Assembly (NCBI GenBank): GCA_018222915.1
Contig: JAAEZI010000013.1
Location: 1 to 37,160 of the forward strand
Length of the DNA: 37,160 bases
DNA from: Algicola sp.
Lineage (GTDB): Bacteria > Bacteroidota > Bacteroidia > Flavobacteriales > Flavobacteriaceae
Reading direction: 5' to 3'
In this document: piece after piece, positions 9,401 to 16,171 of the stretch
Position numbering within the stretch: the first letter of the stretch is position 1
How the letters are laid out: every line of letters begins with the position of its first letter
The notes under the pieces: generated by a model
Seen by the model: the letters and a program-made list of their open reading frames with translations, nothing else
Told to the model about the DNA's origin: nothing
Databases searched by the model: none
Program-made: the position numbers and the translations under genes

Positions 9401-11684
9401 CTGTACGGCTACTTCCAATGTCATAATTTCATCTCCAACTGAAACATTAGCATTAACTGTTGATGAAACATCTAACGTGACTTGTGATAACAGTCAAGGA
9501 ACCATTTCAGCAATAGCGACAGGTGGTTGGGGATCATATGAATACGAACTTTCAGGTGCTGCATCGGTGGCTTTTTCATCGAATGGAACGTTCATTGATT
9601 TGTCAGCAGGCAACTATGTTGTTACAGCGAGAGATGCTGAAGGATGTATTGTTTCAGTGCCTATTACCTTAATCGAACCAACACCTCTTGATGCGACATT
9701 TACACCTAGTACGAGCATGTTGTCTTGTTTTGGTGATCAGAATGCCTCCATTACAGTTTCTAACGTCACAGGCGGACAAACAACAGATTATATCTATACG
9801 CTTAATACCATTTTACCATCACCAAGTACCTCAGGTCCACAAACCTCAAATGTGTTTGATAACCTAGGTGCTGGAACCTATACGGTTAGTATTAGTGATG
9901 GTTATGAATGTTTTATGACGTCTGTAGACATTGTAATTACTGAACCTTCGCCTGTTCAAGCTAACTTGGTAACAGCAACAACACAAACCTGTTTAACTGA
10001 ATCTACCTTGACCTTATCGGCAACAGGAGGCAATGGTCCTTATACCTATAGTACTGATGCTAATTTTACAAATGTTTTAGGATCATTTACTAATGACACC
10101 ACATTTTCTGTTCCTGTAGGTACTTATGAATATTATGTAAGAGACACGAATGGTTGTGTGGCTAATGTATCTAATGAAATTACGATAGATCCATTACCTG
10201 AATTGACCATCAATCTACAATCAACGAACCCAACCATCAATTGTGCTGGTGATAACAATGGTACTATTGTTGCTTCGGCTCAAGGCGGTTTAGGTAACTA
10301 TATTTATACACTTGAAGACACTCAAGGTAATACACTAACAGCTACTCAGAATAGTCCTGGTGTATTTACAGAATTAGTAGCTGGAACTTATGTAGTGAAT
10401 GTAGTTAGTGGTGATTGTAATGAGACCTCTGCGCCTATTACCATCACTGAACCAGACGCACCTTTAGAGGTTGATTTTGTAGTAAACAATGTGACTTGTA
10501 GTGGTAATAATGATGGTGTATTAGAAATTAATGCCACTGGTGGCACTGGAATTATTAAGTACGCCATATCACCACAATTGGATCAATTTTTTGAAACAAA
10601 CGTTTTTGAAAACTTAGCTCCTGGTACTTATGATGTGATTGTTCAGGATGTTTTAGGGTGTTATGTAACCTTCAATTTTACCATTACAGACCCAATTCCA
10701 GTAATCTTAAGTATTGTTCCAAACTCGTTGTTTGAAGAAACTTGTGAAGGTGAAGGTAACGGTGAGTTTAGTGTAGATATTTCAGGGGGAACTTTACCAT
10801 ACAGTGTAAGTTTAGATACGTATGAAGGTCCTTATACTACAGGTGCAGCTAATCAAACGGAATTTGTTTTTACCAACTTAGATGGTGGTGATCACATTGT
10901 TTATGTAAGAGATGCTTCCGGCTGTGAATCACAGTGGAATATCACATTCCCGGAATCAGTAAATATCGATCCGCAAATTGAAATAGCATACAATTGTGAT
11001 AATAATAATCTAGGAAATACAGTGACGGTAACGGTCGATGATAGCATTACAGACTTGTCACAATTAGACTATTCTTTAGATGGTGGTCCTTATCAATTGA
11101 GTAATGTCTTTACTGATGTAGTACCAGGAGAAGATCACTACATCGAAGTAAGACATACCAATGGCTGTATTCAAATAACGGAATTATTCAATATTGAAGA
11201 TTATGACCCTATATCCTTGATTTTAAATCTTGGTGATGAGCCAGGAGAAATTATTGCTATTGCGTCAGGTGGTACAGGTGACTATCAATATTCTATTAAC
11301 GGAGGAGATTTTGGTGATGCGAATTCTTTTATCGTTACTGAATCGGCTACCTATACTGTGGTCGTTATAGATAGTGCTGGATGTGAAGCTATGGCTGAGA
11401 TAAACGTGGAAATTACAGGTCCTTGTATCCCTAACTATTTCACACCTAACGGTGATGGTGTCGTAGATACTTGGGCACCTGGTTGTGTTGAAGATTTTCC
11501 AAATCTAACCTTTGACATTTTTGATAGATACGGAAGAAAAGTAGCCACTTATAGAGTTGGTGAATATTGGGATGGTCGCTATAATGGCACTGAATTACCT
11601 ACAGGTGATTACTGGTATGTTGTAAGACCTAACAGTCCATTAGTGAACAAGGAATATGTTGGACATTTCACGCTTTACAGGTAA
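3462..11684 (+). CDS. sprB: SprB-like giant gliding-motility adhesin
   Basis: The 2740-residue protein has a signal peptide (residues 1-24, 'GVSSSAQ'). An N-terminal adhesin region (~25-355) is followed by a DUF11-like domain (~360-480, 'TKIVEDDAGNDIGGQLVNLG', 'YVIGFQNTGNDNATNFQI') and Ig-like segments (~520-790). About 22 SprB-type modules follow (~795-2650). Each ends in a strand of the form 'GTYTVxVxDANGC' and most start near 'ITCxGDxxG'. The last ~85 residues ('NYFTPNGDGVVDTW', 'FDRYGRKV', 'PTGDYWYV') are a type B T9SS sorting domain. In F. johnsoniae, SprB is the mobile surface adhesin driven by the gliding motor; the F. johnsoniae protein (about 6500 residues) is far larger than this one. 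It lies between sprD and sprF on one strand, as in that operon. Other SprB-repeat adhesins exist, but the context makes orthology likely. Confidence 0.88.
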   Translation: MKKPTFSKIAIIVLIALIGVSSSAQNYEPFTPRFNQDLKGDIVLIGNNILGPDNNAFNDNSVYNHNVDMQYIDIDGDPSTFSSSSADLDIPNPNCYRIIYAGLYWGAVNPGDAPITNVKFKGPVGGYNDVVGTIIYDADGNTVDGGDSFSYACFADVTDIVTSFGSGVDLGTYTVGNVSSGLGETSNFDPYNGTGQSAGWSLFVVYEDPTLPGKSITSFDGFSAISVPGNNPNLDIPVDGFRTVPAPAPVRANFAFATLEGDSPILGDRLRLNGVSLSTVDRPVDNFFNSSVTQLDATPVTNRLPNSTNTLGFDTGTIAIPNPGNSVIANDATSGTITLETSGDTYFPYFFAFAVEIIEPDIVLTKIVEDDAGNDIGGQLVNLGASLNYVIGFQNTGNDNATNFQIRDVLPINIIYNHPTDLVLPPGVTVASYDPVTRELVFDIDNSLVEENDPVYEIRIEVQVVDDCGQLADACSNIINNQAFATYNGFYNPNFQITDDPSLNSNTGCLLSPQATNFLADLDCQFVEEIILCGDSVELTAADGYDSYTWSTNPNGNPVIGNTQTITVTSTGTYYSFNNAIAPCQSITQEYQVEIFGGNIENPVIPYADEVVTCPNDGKLLPNIFLCGADDSRFIQTNIASATSIIWEQLDESSCAAVTDPDCANEDDACTWNQVGVGPDFVADTAGQFRLTVNFSGGCFVQFYFNVYQNLLDPSVIATDIICTTPGSITVNNVPSGYEYSLDDVNYQSSNVFTINTPGTYTIYIRQVGIPTNPCVFTVPNVQIRDRDFTVSSTIVQPLCHGDKGSIHLAANDVDPQYSFALYQGATLVNSVGPIVDNTYLFANLNPGTYTATVETENGCFYSEDVTIVEPPLLTVTAAITVPLTCTDGEITVYPQGGTPPYFYFVNGATDFQTVPEIVVTNPGVYDITVLDSNNCSASTSISVEAIPEPDFNVTTTDITCASAGNTGSITIDVTAANGNAISYSIDGGTTYSNSNVFNGLAEGDYDVMLQYTVGNSVCFTTPQTVTIVANTAISGTVELAAAYTCSSDATITVTGVTGGDAPYMYSIDGVNFQASNTFSGLTAGTYTVIIQDANSCTFIANVITIAPLDPPTDLTFDSSPVTCPSNTSDVTITGVTGGTTPLEYQIIAPSAYATAYQTSNVFAGLEPGTYTFQVRDANDCVYSESYTIDPIPSPTVNVVLAEGLDCTVTPDALISGNITGTAPFTYAVSIDGGAFTGLGSTGTPFNYTTGNAGTYQFQITDANGCIAESSIITVNPISLPELSFVTQTNDILCNGDTNGAIDISIDGSVGTPPFTINVNNDTTGVDYGSQTSGLPAGSYTITLTDANSCEDTETVVIAEPDPIIVDFSTIDITCTTGGVSQGSVIINSVTGGVAPYNYFVTGSNGYSNSELNTTGSTSVSFDVVDFGLYEINVVDANGCSVLEQDVLVASPPTDLDITIDTSIDCATGGEAVVSVGSTLSSAGPFFFSIYQGPISVYPNPPGSWLPEDAPGSQSATFTGLMSGVTYTFIVYDASTLCSYYEPATTPIPTNSSLSLSAFGSNNITCTGNADGNVSFTVDSSYGSGVDVTYEIFDALSLVSIGISNSGNIPANGSLTVTDLGPLPFGNYFVSITETTGPNAGCGIVTAPFNITESAIPLDLNVSVDQNANCNPTSGVISAIGQNGTAPYSYQVTTSATAPLASDAGWNSASTFNLDAGNYYVHVLDAYGCVVSSPVVILPMDPTPSISASVNDLCTVSEGEFEINVTLDSPGIAPYSYSIDGGAFQTQSTPFTISNLFSGVHTVEIQDANGCGNLVTIDIPAPIDVNASVSALPTCNNDDGEITLVGTDGSGSYSYAISPSAGSIVLNGNVFSGVPSGVYTITITDTVTSCTDEVTVALQEATPSTITTSPTAVTCFGDNSGAFEMTVAGYTGDYTYEVFDNLGNSVTGLVNANTATNPLTVSGLAAGSYSVTINETQSPFCTATSNVIISSPTETLALTVDETSNVTCDNSQGTISAIATGGWGSYEYELSGAASVAFSSNGTFIDLSAGNYVVTARDAEGCIVSVPITLIEPTPLDATFTPSTSMLSCFGDQNASITVSNVTGGQTTDYIYTLNTILPSPSTSGPQTSNVFDNLGAGTYTVSISDGYECFMTSVDIVITEPSPVQANLVTATTQTCLTESTLTLSATGGNGPYTYSTDANFTNVLGSFTNDTTFSVPVGTYEYYVRDTNGCVANVSNEITIDPLPELTINLQSTNPTINCAGDNNGTIVASAQGGLGNYIYTLEDTQGNTLTATQNSPGVFTELVAGTYVVNVVSGDCNETSAPITITEPDAPLEVDFVVNNVTCSGNNDGVLEINATGGTGIIKYAISPQLDQFFETNVFENLAPGTYDVIVQDVLGCYVTFNFTITDPIPVILSIVPNSLFEETCEGEGNGEFSVDISGGTLPYSVSLDTYEGPYTTGAANQTEFVFTNLDGGDHIVYVRDASGCESQWNITFPESVNIDPQIEIAYNCDNNNLGNTVTVTVDDSITDLSQLDYSLDGGPYQLSNVFTDVVPGEDHYIEVRHTNGCIQITELFNIEDYDPISLILNLGDEPGEIIAIASGGTGDYQYSINGGDFGDANSFIVTESATYTVVVIDSAGCEAMAEINVEITGPCIPNYFTPNGDGVVDTWAPGCVEDFPNLTFDIFDRYGRKVATYRVGEYWDGRYNGTELPTGDYWYVVRPNSPLVNKEYVGHFTLYR
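5848..11416 (+). repeat. array of ~22 degenerate SprB modules (protein-level)
   Basis: By eye, about 22 units of 70-100 residues repeat the scheme: Cys near the N-terminal strand, 'GGTxPYxYSID' middle, 'SNVFxxLxAGTYT' and 'DANGC', then a Pro-rich linker ('ITEPxP'). The DNA copies have diverged, unlike the sprD duplication, so this is an old array. Boundaries are approximate. Confidence 0.8.
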
Positions 11685-11713
11685 AAAACCCTAATGAATT
11701 AAAACCTACTAAA

Positions 11714-12721
11714 ATGAAAAAATTAACACTATATATCGCCTTTTTATTGGTTACATTCGGCTACGGTCAAGAGTTAAATTTACCAGCGTGGACGCAGTAT
11801 TTGGCAGATAACGACTTTGTAATTTCACCTACCTATGCAGGAATTGGAGACAATTTTAGAGTAAGAGCTAACGGACTTACCCAATGGGTTGGTATTAAAA
11901 ACGCACCTGATAATCAGGCGTTGTATGCTGATTTCAGAATTTCAAATCGTTCAGGTGTGGGTATTTCAGCTTACAATGATAGAAATGGTAACACCCGTCA
12001 AAAAGGTATTAAATTCTCTTTTGCACATCATATCATTCTTGATTACAAATCAAAACAGTATTTGTCTTTTGGTTTATCTTATAACATCAATGCGTTTAGA
12101 ATTGATATTGAAAATTTTGAAACCACTGAAGAAATCCCTATTGTAGATCCAAGTATTACCGATGATAGAGCCATTTCAAACAACAACTTTGACGTTGGCT
12201 TTCTATACCGATTTAATCGTTTTTATTTTAGTTTTAATGCCAATAACTTTTTGGACAAGGATATAGATAATTTTTCGGGTTTTGATGTTGAACCGAGCCG
12301 ATTATTAAACTATCAAATCTACTCTGGTTATGTGATTCAGAGTAAGTATAACAAGAATGTAGAATTCGAGCCTTCTGTATTTTATCAAATGTTCAATAGT
12401 GATAAGCGTTCGAGTACAGATATTAATTTTAAATACCGTAAGTTCAATCGAGATGGCGATTATTACTGGGTTGGAGGTTCATACCGATTTCTTAATGATC
12501 AGTTGTTAAAGCCGTTAAATTTTGGACCAATGGCAGGAATCATGAAGAACAGATTATATTTCGCTTACTCTTACCAATTCACGTTTAATGATTTGTCTAG
12601 TTTTAATTCAGGTACGCATTCGATAACTATTGGGTTGGATTTTCTACAAGGCATTAGTGACTGTCCTTGTACCAAAGGAACCAGTTGGAGGAAATATAAA
12701 AACAACGGAACGAACCAATAA
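11714..12721 (+). CDS. sprF: SprF, PorP/SprF-family T9SS outer-membrane protein
   Basis: The 335-residue protein has a signal peptide (residues 1-18, ending 'FGYGQ'). The family signature follows ('LPAWTQYLADNDFVISPTYA', 'GISAYNDRNG', 'RFNRFYFSFNANNFLD'), and alternating aromatic strands span the rest, as in an outer-membrane barrel. SprF of F. johnsoniae is needed for SprB to reach the cell surface, and PorP/SprF proteins lie next to the type B cargo they serve. Here the gene starts 29 bp after sprB, which makes it the dedicated export or attachment partner of this SprB. The operon ends just after it at a strong hairpin. The C-terminus is soluble and basic ('CPCTKGTSWRKYKNN'). Length is typical of the family. 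Confidence 0.88.
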   Translation: MKKLTLYIAFLLVTFGYGQELNLPAWTQYLADNDFVISPTYAGIGDNFRVRANGLTQWVGIKNAPDNQALYADFRISNRSGVGISAYNDRNGNTRQKGIKFSFAHHIILDYKSKQYLSFGLSYNINAFRIDIENFETTEEIPIVDPSITDDRAISNNNFDVGFLYRFNRFYFSFNANNFLDKDIDNFSGFDVEPSRLLNYQIYSGYVIQSKYNKNVEFEPSVFYQMFNSDKRSSTDINFKYRKFNRDGDYYWVGGSYRFLNDQLLKPLNFGPMAGIMKNRLYFAYSYQFTFNDLSSFNSGTHSITIGLDFLQGISDCPCTKGTSWRKYKNNGTNQ

Positions 12722-12743
12722 TAGAATGGATCATTATAAATAC

Positions 12744-12779
12744 AAAAAAACCAGCAAGTTATTATTTGCTGGTTTTTTT
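12744..12779. terminator. bidirectional intrinsic terminator after sprF / ADH
   Basis: Stem CCAGCAAgt (12751-12759) pairs with the arm at 12764-12772 (TTGCTGG plus a G-U pair), around a short AT loop. A7 on the left and T7 on the right flank the stem, so the hairpin works on both strands. It lies between the convergent sprF (ends 12721) and the alcohol dehydrogenase (ends 12795). Confidence 0.9.
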
Positions 12780-12794
12780 GTTCAATTAAAATCC

Positions 12795-13853
12795 TTAAGA
12801 TTTCAGTGATTTCATATCAATGACGAATCGGTATTTGACATCGCTGTTCGTCACCCGCTCATATGCCGTATTTATGTCCTGCATATCAATCAACTCAATA
12901 TCACTAGTAATATCATGCTCACCACAAAAATCAAGCATTTCTTGTGTTTCTTTAATACCTCCAATGAGAGAACCAGCAACATGTTTTCGACCCATTATAA
13001 GTCCGCCACCATGAAAGCCATCCATTGGCTCAACAGCTCCTACTAGAACCATCGTTGCATCAACTTTCAGTAAGTTAATGTAAGGATCCATATTATGTCC
13101 TACAGGTATGGTGTTGAGAATAAAATCAAACGACCCTTGATGCGCTTCCATTTCATCATCATTTTTTGAGACTAATACTTCATGGGCACCTAAGGCCTTG
13201 GCATCTTTCCCTTTTTCAGGAGAGGTTGTAATCATTACAACATGTGCGCCAAGTGCATTTGCAAATTTGACACCCATGTGTCCTAAGCCACCTAAACCAA
13301 TCACACCAACTTTGTCACCCTTTTTAACATTCCAATGGCTCAAAGGAGACCAGGTTGTAATACCGGCACACAATAATGGTGCAGCAGCAGCTTCATCTAA
13401 ATTCTTGGGCACACTGAGCACAAATTTTTGATCGACGACCACGGATGTGGAATAACCACCATAGGTTTGTGTTCCTTCAATGTGCTTATTCGGACTGTTA
13501 TAGGTGAAAGTAGCACCATTCTCACAGAATTGCTCCAAGTCTTTCTGACAAGAACTACAAGTCTGACAAGAATCGACCATACACCCTACGCCTACGACGT
13601 CTCCAACGCTAAAGTTTTTAACGTCAGCACCAACTTCAGTAACATGACCAATAATTTCGTGTCCTGGGACAACGGGATAACTTGAGCCGCCCCAATCATT
13701 TCTGACAGTATGTATATCACTGTGACAAACGCCACAATAAGTAATGTCTATTTTAATATCGTCTTTTCCTACGGCTCTGCGCTCAATATCTAAAGGGGTT
13801 AAATCTGCTGTTTTAGATTTTGCGCCATAGGCTTTTATGGTTGTTGTGGACAT
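12795..13853 (-). CDS. zinc-dependent NAD(P) alcohol dehydrogenase (YahK/CAD-like)
   Basis: This 352-residue medium-chain dehydrogenase should reduce aldehydes or oxidise alcohols in the cytosol. The catalytic zinc ligands are C40 ('YCGVCHSD'), H65-E66 ('VPGHE') and C162 ('LLCAGIT'). The structural zinc site is C96, C99, C102 and C110. The cofactor loop 'GLGGLGHMG' lies at 186-194. The arrangement and the 'HWNVKKGDKVGVIGLGG' region resemble the cinnamyl-alcohol-dehydrogenase branch (E. coli YahK, about 349 residues). It starts 5 bp after the osmC-like stop and so is the last gene of a three-gene operon with the Old Yellow Enzyme and the OsmC protein. That set fits reductive detoxification of reactive aldehydes and enones plus peroxides. 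The exact substrate cannot be read from sequence. Confidence 0.9.
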   Translation of the reverse strand: MSTTTIKAYGAKSKTADLTPLDIERRAVGKDDIKIDITYCGVCHSDIHTVRNDWGGSSYPVVPGHEIIGHVTEVGADVKNFSVGDVVGVGCMVDSCQTCSSCQKDLEQFCENGATFTYNSPNKHIEGTQTYGGYSTSVVVDQKFVLSVPKNLDEAAAAPLLCAGITTWSPLSHWNVKKGDKVGVIGLGGLGHMGVKFANALGAHVVMITTSPEKGKDAKALGAHEVLVSKNDDEMEAHQGSFDFILNTIPVGHNMDPYINLLKVDATMVLVGAVEPMDGFHGGGLIMGRKHVAGSLIGGIKETQEMLDFCGEHDITSDIELIDMQDINTAYERVTNSDVKYRFVIDMKSLKS

Positions 13854-13858
13854 AGTGT

Positions 13859-14284
13859 TTATGAGGTTTTTAAGGTTACTTTTAATTCAATGGTCGTATC
13901 CAATAATTTCGAAATCGGACATACGTCTTTTGCTTTGTGAGCTATTTGCTGGAATTGTTCCGCATCAATTTCAGGAACATCACCTTCTAAATCTAAATTT
14001 ATTTTTGTGATGCTGCCATCTTCAAAGGTGACTTTTGCATCAACATTTAAAGCTGTCGCCGTAAAATTATCTTCATTTAATAGAAAACTCAGTTGCATCG
14101 CAAAGCATCCAGCATGAGCCGCACCTATTAATTCTTCTGGATTGGTGCCTTTTTCGCCGTCTTCAAATCTCGTATGAAAAGAATAAGCCGTGTTTTCAAG
14201 AACTTTACTTCCTGTCGTCAATTGACCTTTACCGTCTTTTCCAGAGCCTTTCCATTCGGCATTCGCATTTCTTGTAAATTTCAT
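13859..14284 (-). CDS. osmC: OsmC-type thiol peroxidase
   Basis: This 141-residue protein is close to the usual length of OsmC (about 143). The two reactive cysteines are visible: C60 in 'GAAHAGCFAM' and C122 in 'KDVCPISK'. The conserved Arg (R39) and Glu (E51, 'NPEEL') of the OsmC active site are also present. OsmC proteins reduce organic hydroperoxides through the two-Cys pair; this one is expected in the cytosol. The start is the ATG at 14284, 31 bp after the Old Yellow Enzyme stop, and the ADH begins 5 bp downstream. The 'GSGKDGKGQLTTGS' N-terminus is typical of the OsmC rather than the Ohr branch. Confidence 0.92.
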   Translation of the reverse strand: MKFTRNANAEWKGSGKDGKGQLTTGSKVLENTAYSFHTRFEDGEKGTNPEELIGAAHAGCFAMQLSFLLNEDNFTATALNVDAKVTFEDGSITKINLDLEGDVPEIDAEQFQQIAHKAKDVCPISKLLDTTIELKVTLKTS

Positions 14285-14315
14285 AATGTTATATTATTTT
14301 TTAAATAAAATTTTT

Positions 14316-15410
14316 TTATTCTGAAGCTTTTGGGTAATCGGTGTAACCCTTTGCTCCTGTTGTGTAAAATGTATCTTTATCCCAATCGGCTAACTCGAGA
14401 TGATTTTCAAAACGCTCAACCAAATCGGGATTGGAAATATATAGTTTGCCATAAGATACTAAATCGGCATGCCCTTCCTCAATGACTTTATTACCTTTCT
14501 CTTGATCAAAGCCCGAGTTAATCATAAGTGTTCCGTTGTAGAGTGGTCTGAAATGTTTCGCAATTTCAGTTACGGCATATGGAATATCTGACACATCTGT
14601 AAACGGTTCCGAAAGATGGATATAAGCCAAGTTGTAATCGTTCAGCTTTTTCACAATATATTCGAACGTTGGAATGGTCTCTTCATCCATTGTCATTCCA
14701 AACACTCCATGGAGTGATGGATTAAAACGTGCGCCAATTTTCTCTTCCGGAATCACTTCCTTCATAGCATCAAGCACTTCAAAGAAGAAGCGCGTCCTGT
14801 TTTCAATATTTCCTCCATAGTCATCTGTTCTATGATTGGAAGTTCCATTGAAAAATTGCTGAAAAAGATAACCATTTGATGAATGAATTTCAACACCGTC
14901 AAAACCAGCTTCAACAGCATTAGCCGCTGCATTTTGAAAGTCTTTTATGGTGGTTTTGATGTCTTCAATTGTCATTTCTTTGGGCGTCACTGTATCTTTA
15001 AAACCCTCAGGTGTGTACGATTGTGCTTCTGGATTGATGGCAGAAGCCGATAACGGTAGTTTGCCATCATGAAAATCGGGATGCGACATTCTACCTACAT
15101 GCCATAATTGAATAAATATCTTACCACCTTTATCGTGTACCCGCTTAGTCACCAGCTTCCAGCCTTCCACCTGTGCTTTACTATGAATTCCTGGCGTATT
15201 AATATAACCCACAGCTCTTTCGGAAACTTGAGATCCTTCAGTTATAATGAGTCCGGCTGATGCGCGTTGCTCATAATATAACCCGTGAAGTGCGTTGGTT
15301 GGCGCTTTTTCCGCATTATCCGCGCGGCTCCTTGTCATGGGAGCCATGACAATTCTATTTTCTAAACTTATGTTTTTTCGGTAAGGTGTTAGTAAATGTT
15401 GTTTGCTCAT
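14316..15410 (-). CDS. Old Yellow Enzyme family alkene reductase (NemA-like)
   Basis: This 364-residue FMN-dependent TIM barrel should reduce the C=C bond of alpha,beta-unsaturated carbonyls and possibly nitro compounds with NAD(P)H. Features seen are 'MAPMTRSRA' at 22-30 (FMN-binding N-terminal strand), 'QLWHVGR' (101-107), and the substrate-binding H176 and N179 with the proton-donor Tyr Y181 in 'HSSNGYLFQQF'. 'DDYGGNIENRTRF' (196-208) is the family signature. It heads an operon with osmC and ADH. The 117 bp upstream hold a perfect FNR-type palindrome, and the next upstream gene is a Crp/Fnr-like regulator on the same strand. NemA/XenB-like specificity is not resolvable by eye. Confidence 0.92.
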   Translation of the reverse strand: MSKQHLLTPYRKNISLENRIVMAPMTRSRADNAEKAPTNALHGLYYEQRASAGLIITEGSQVSERAVGYINTPGIHSKAQVEGWKLVTKRVHDKGGKIFIQLWHVGRMSHPDFHDGKLPLSASAINPEAQSYTPEGFKDTVTPKEMTIEDIKTTIKDFQNAAANAVEAGFDGVEIHSSNGYLFQQFFNGTSNHRTDDYGGNIENRTRFFFEVLDAMKEVIPEEKIGARFNPSLHGVFGMTMDEETIPTFEYIVKKLNDYNLAYIHLSEPFTDVSDIPYAVTEIAKHFRPLYNGTLMINSGFDQEKGNKVIEEGHADLVSYGKLYISNPDLVERFENHLELADWDKDTFYTTGAKGYTDYPKASE

Positions 15411-15501
15411 CTATCCTATTCTGATTTAAAGGTTGGTATCCTTTTGATTATTTGAAATATGTTAACGTGGTATCAATATACAATTAGAAATGACCAATTC
15501 T

Positions 15502-15517
15502 ATTGACCTATGTCAAT
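15502..15517. promoter_or_regulatory. FNR/CRP-type palindrome ATTGAC-N4-GTCAAT
   Basis: A perfect inverted repeat with 6-bp arms and a 4-bp spacer sits 10 bp after the Crp-like gene and 91 bp before the Old Yellow Enzyme start. The core TTGAC-N4-GTCAA has the geometry of Crp/Fnr family sites (FNR: TTGAT-N4-ATCAA). I infer that it is the operator of the adjacent regulator. No clear -7/-33 pair is visible beside it. Confidence 0.6.
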
Positions 15518-15527
15518 TGGCAAAATA

Positions 15528-16103
15528 TTAACGTTTCAGTCTGGTACGTATGCGACTTAAGCTTTCTGCTGAAACACCTAAATAATTAGCTATTTGATAA
15601 TTGGGAACTCTGTCTTCTATATTTGGATAAGAGCTACAAAATTCCAAATAGCGCTCTTTGGCATTTTTTTCTAAAGAAGACAAAATCCGCTTGCGCTGTG
15701 AAATGAAAGCATTCGTAGTTAAAATTCTAAAATACCGTTCAAAAATGGGTGCTTCTTCGTAAATAGATTGCAGCTTATGATAATTAATAGACAATAACTG
15801 AGAGTTTTCAATAGCTTCTATGTAAAGTTTTGAAGAAATTTGATTGTAAAAGGCATCAAAGTCACCAATCCACCAATTCTCAACCGCAAATTGTATGATA
15901 TGCTTGTGACCTCTATCATCTAAATAATAGGCCATCAAACAACCACGTATCACAAAGTACTCATGCAAAACTTGAGTACCTGGTCGCAACAAGAAATTAC
16001 CTTTGGTTACGTCTATGCGATTTAGCGCTCCTGAAAAAGTTTGCAAATCTTTATCTGAGGGATGGACATAGGATTTGATATGTGATACGATCGCGTCATG
16101 CAT
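15528..16103 (-). CDS. Crp/Fnr-family transcriptional regulator
   Basis: The 191-residue protein has a cyclic-nucleotide-binding-type beta-roll at the N-terminus ('FLLRPGTQVLHEYFVIRGCL', 'FAVENWWIGDFDAF'), a long helix, and a C-terminal helix-turn-helix ('VPNYQIANYLGVSAESLSRI'). I prefer the ATG at 16103 ('MHDAIVSH'). The open frame reaches further to a TTG at 16154, but that extension is hydrophobic and unlike the family. No Fe-S cysteine cluster of the FNR type is seen, so the effector is unknown. Short regulators of this type are numerous in Bacteroidota. The gene lies upstream of the OYE-osmC-ADH operon on the same strand, with the candidate palindrome between them, which suggests local control of that operon. 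Confidence 0.87.
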   Translation of the reverse strand: MHDAIVSHIKSYVHPSDKDLQTFSGALNRIDVTKGNFLLRPGTQVLHEYFVIRGCLMAYYLDDRGHKHIIQFAVENWWIGDFDAFYNQISSKLYIEAIENSQLLSINYHKLQSIYEEAPIFERYFRILTTNAFISQRKRILSSLEKNAKERYLEFCSSYPNIEDRVPNYQIANYLGVSAESLSRIRTRLKR

Positions 16104-16171
16104 GTTACAAATATCAAGAATTATTTGCAGTGTAACGAACACTATTGCTCGCAATTATGACGCAATAACAA

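Noticed and set aside
14285-14315. A/T palindromic run between OYE and osmC as a terminator
   Set aside because: It is only A/T, lies within an operon, and has no stable stem.
16104-16154. N-terminal extension of the Crp-like gene to a TTG start
   Set aside because: The added residues are hydrophobic and not typical of the family; an ATG at 16103 gives the usual length.
16104-16171. GTTACA / TGTAAC inverted repeat (22-bp spacer) upstream of the Crp-like gene
   Set aside because: Six-base arms with a wide spacer in AT-rich DNA are expected by chance; no resemblance to the palindrome at 15502.
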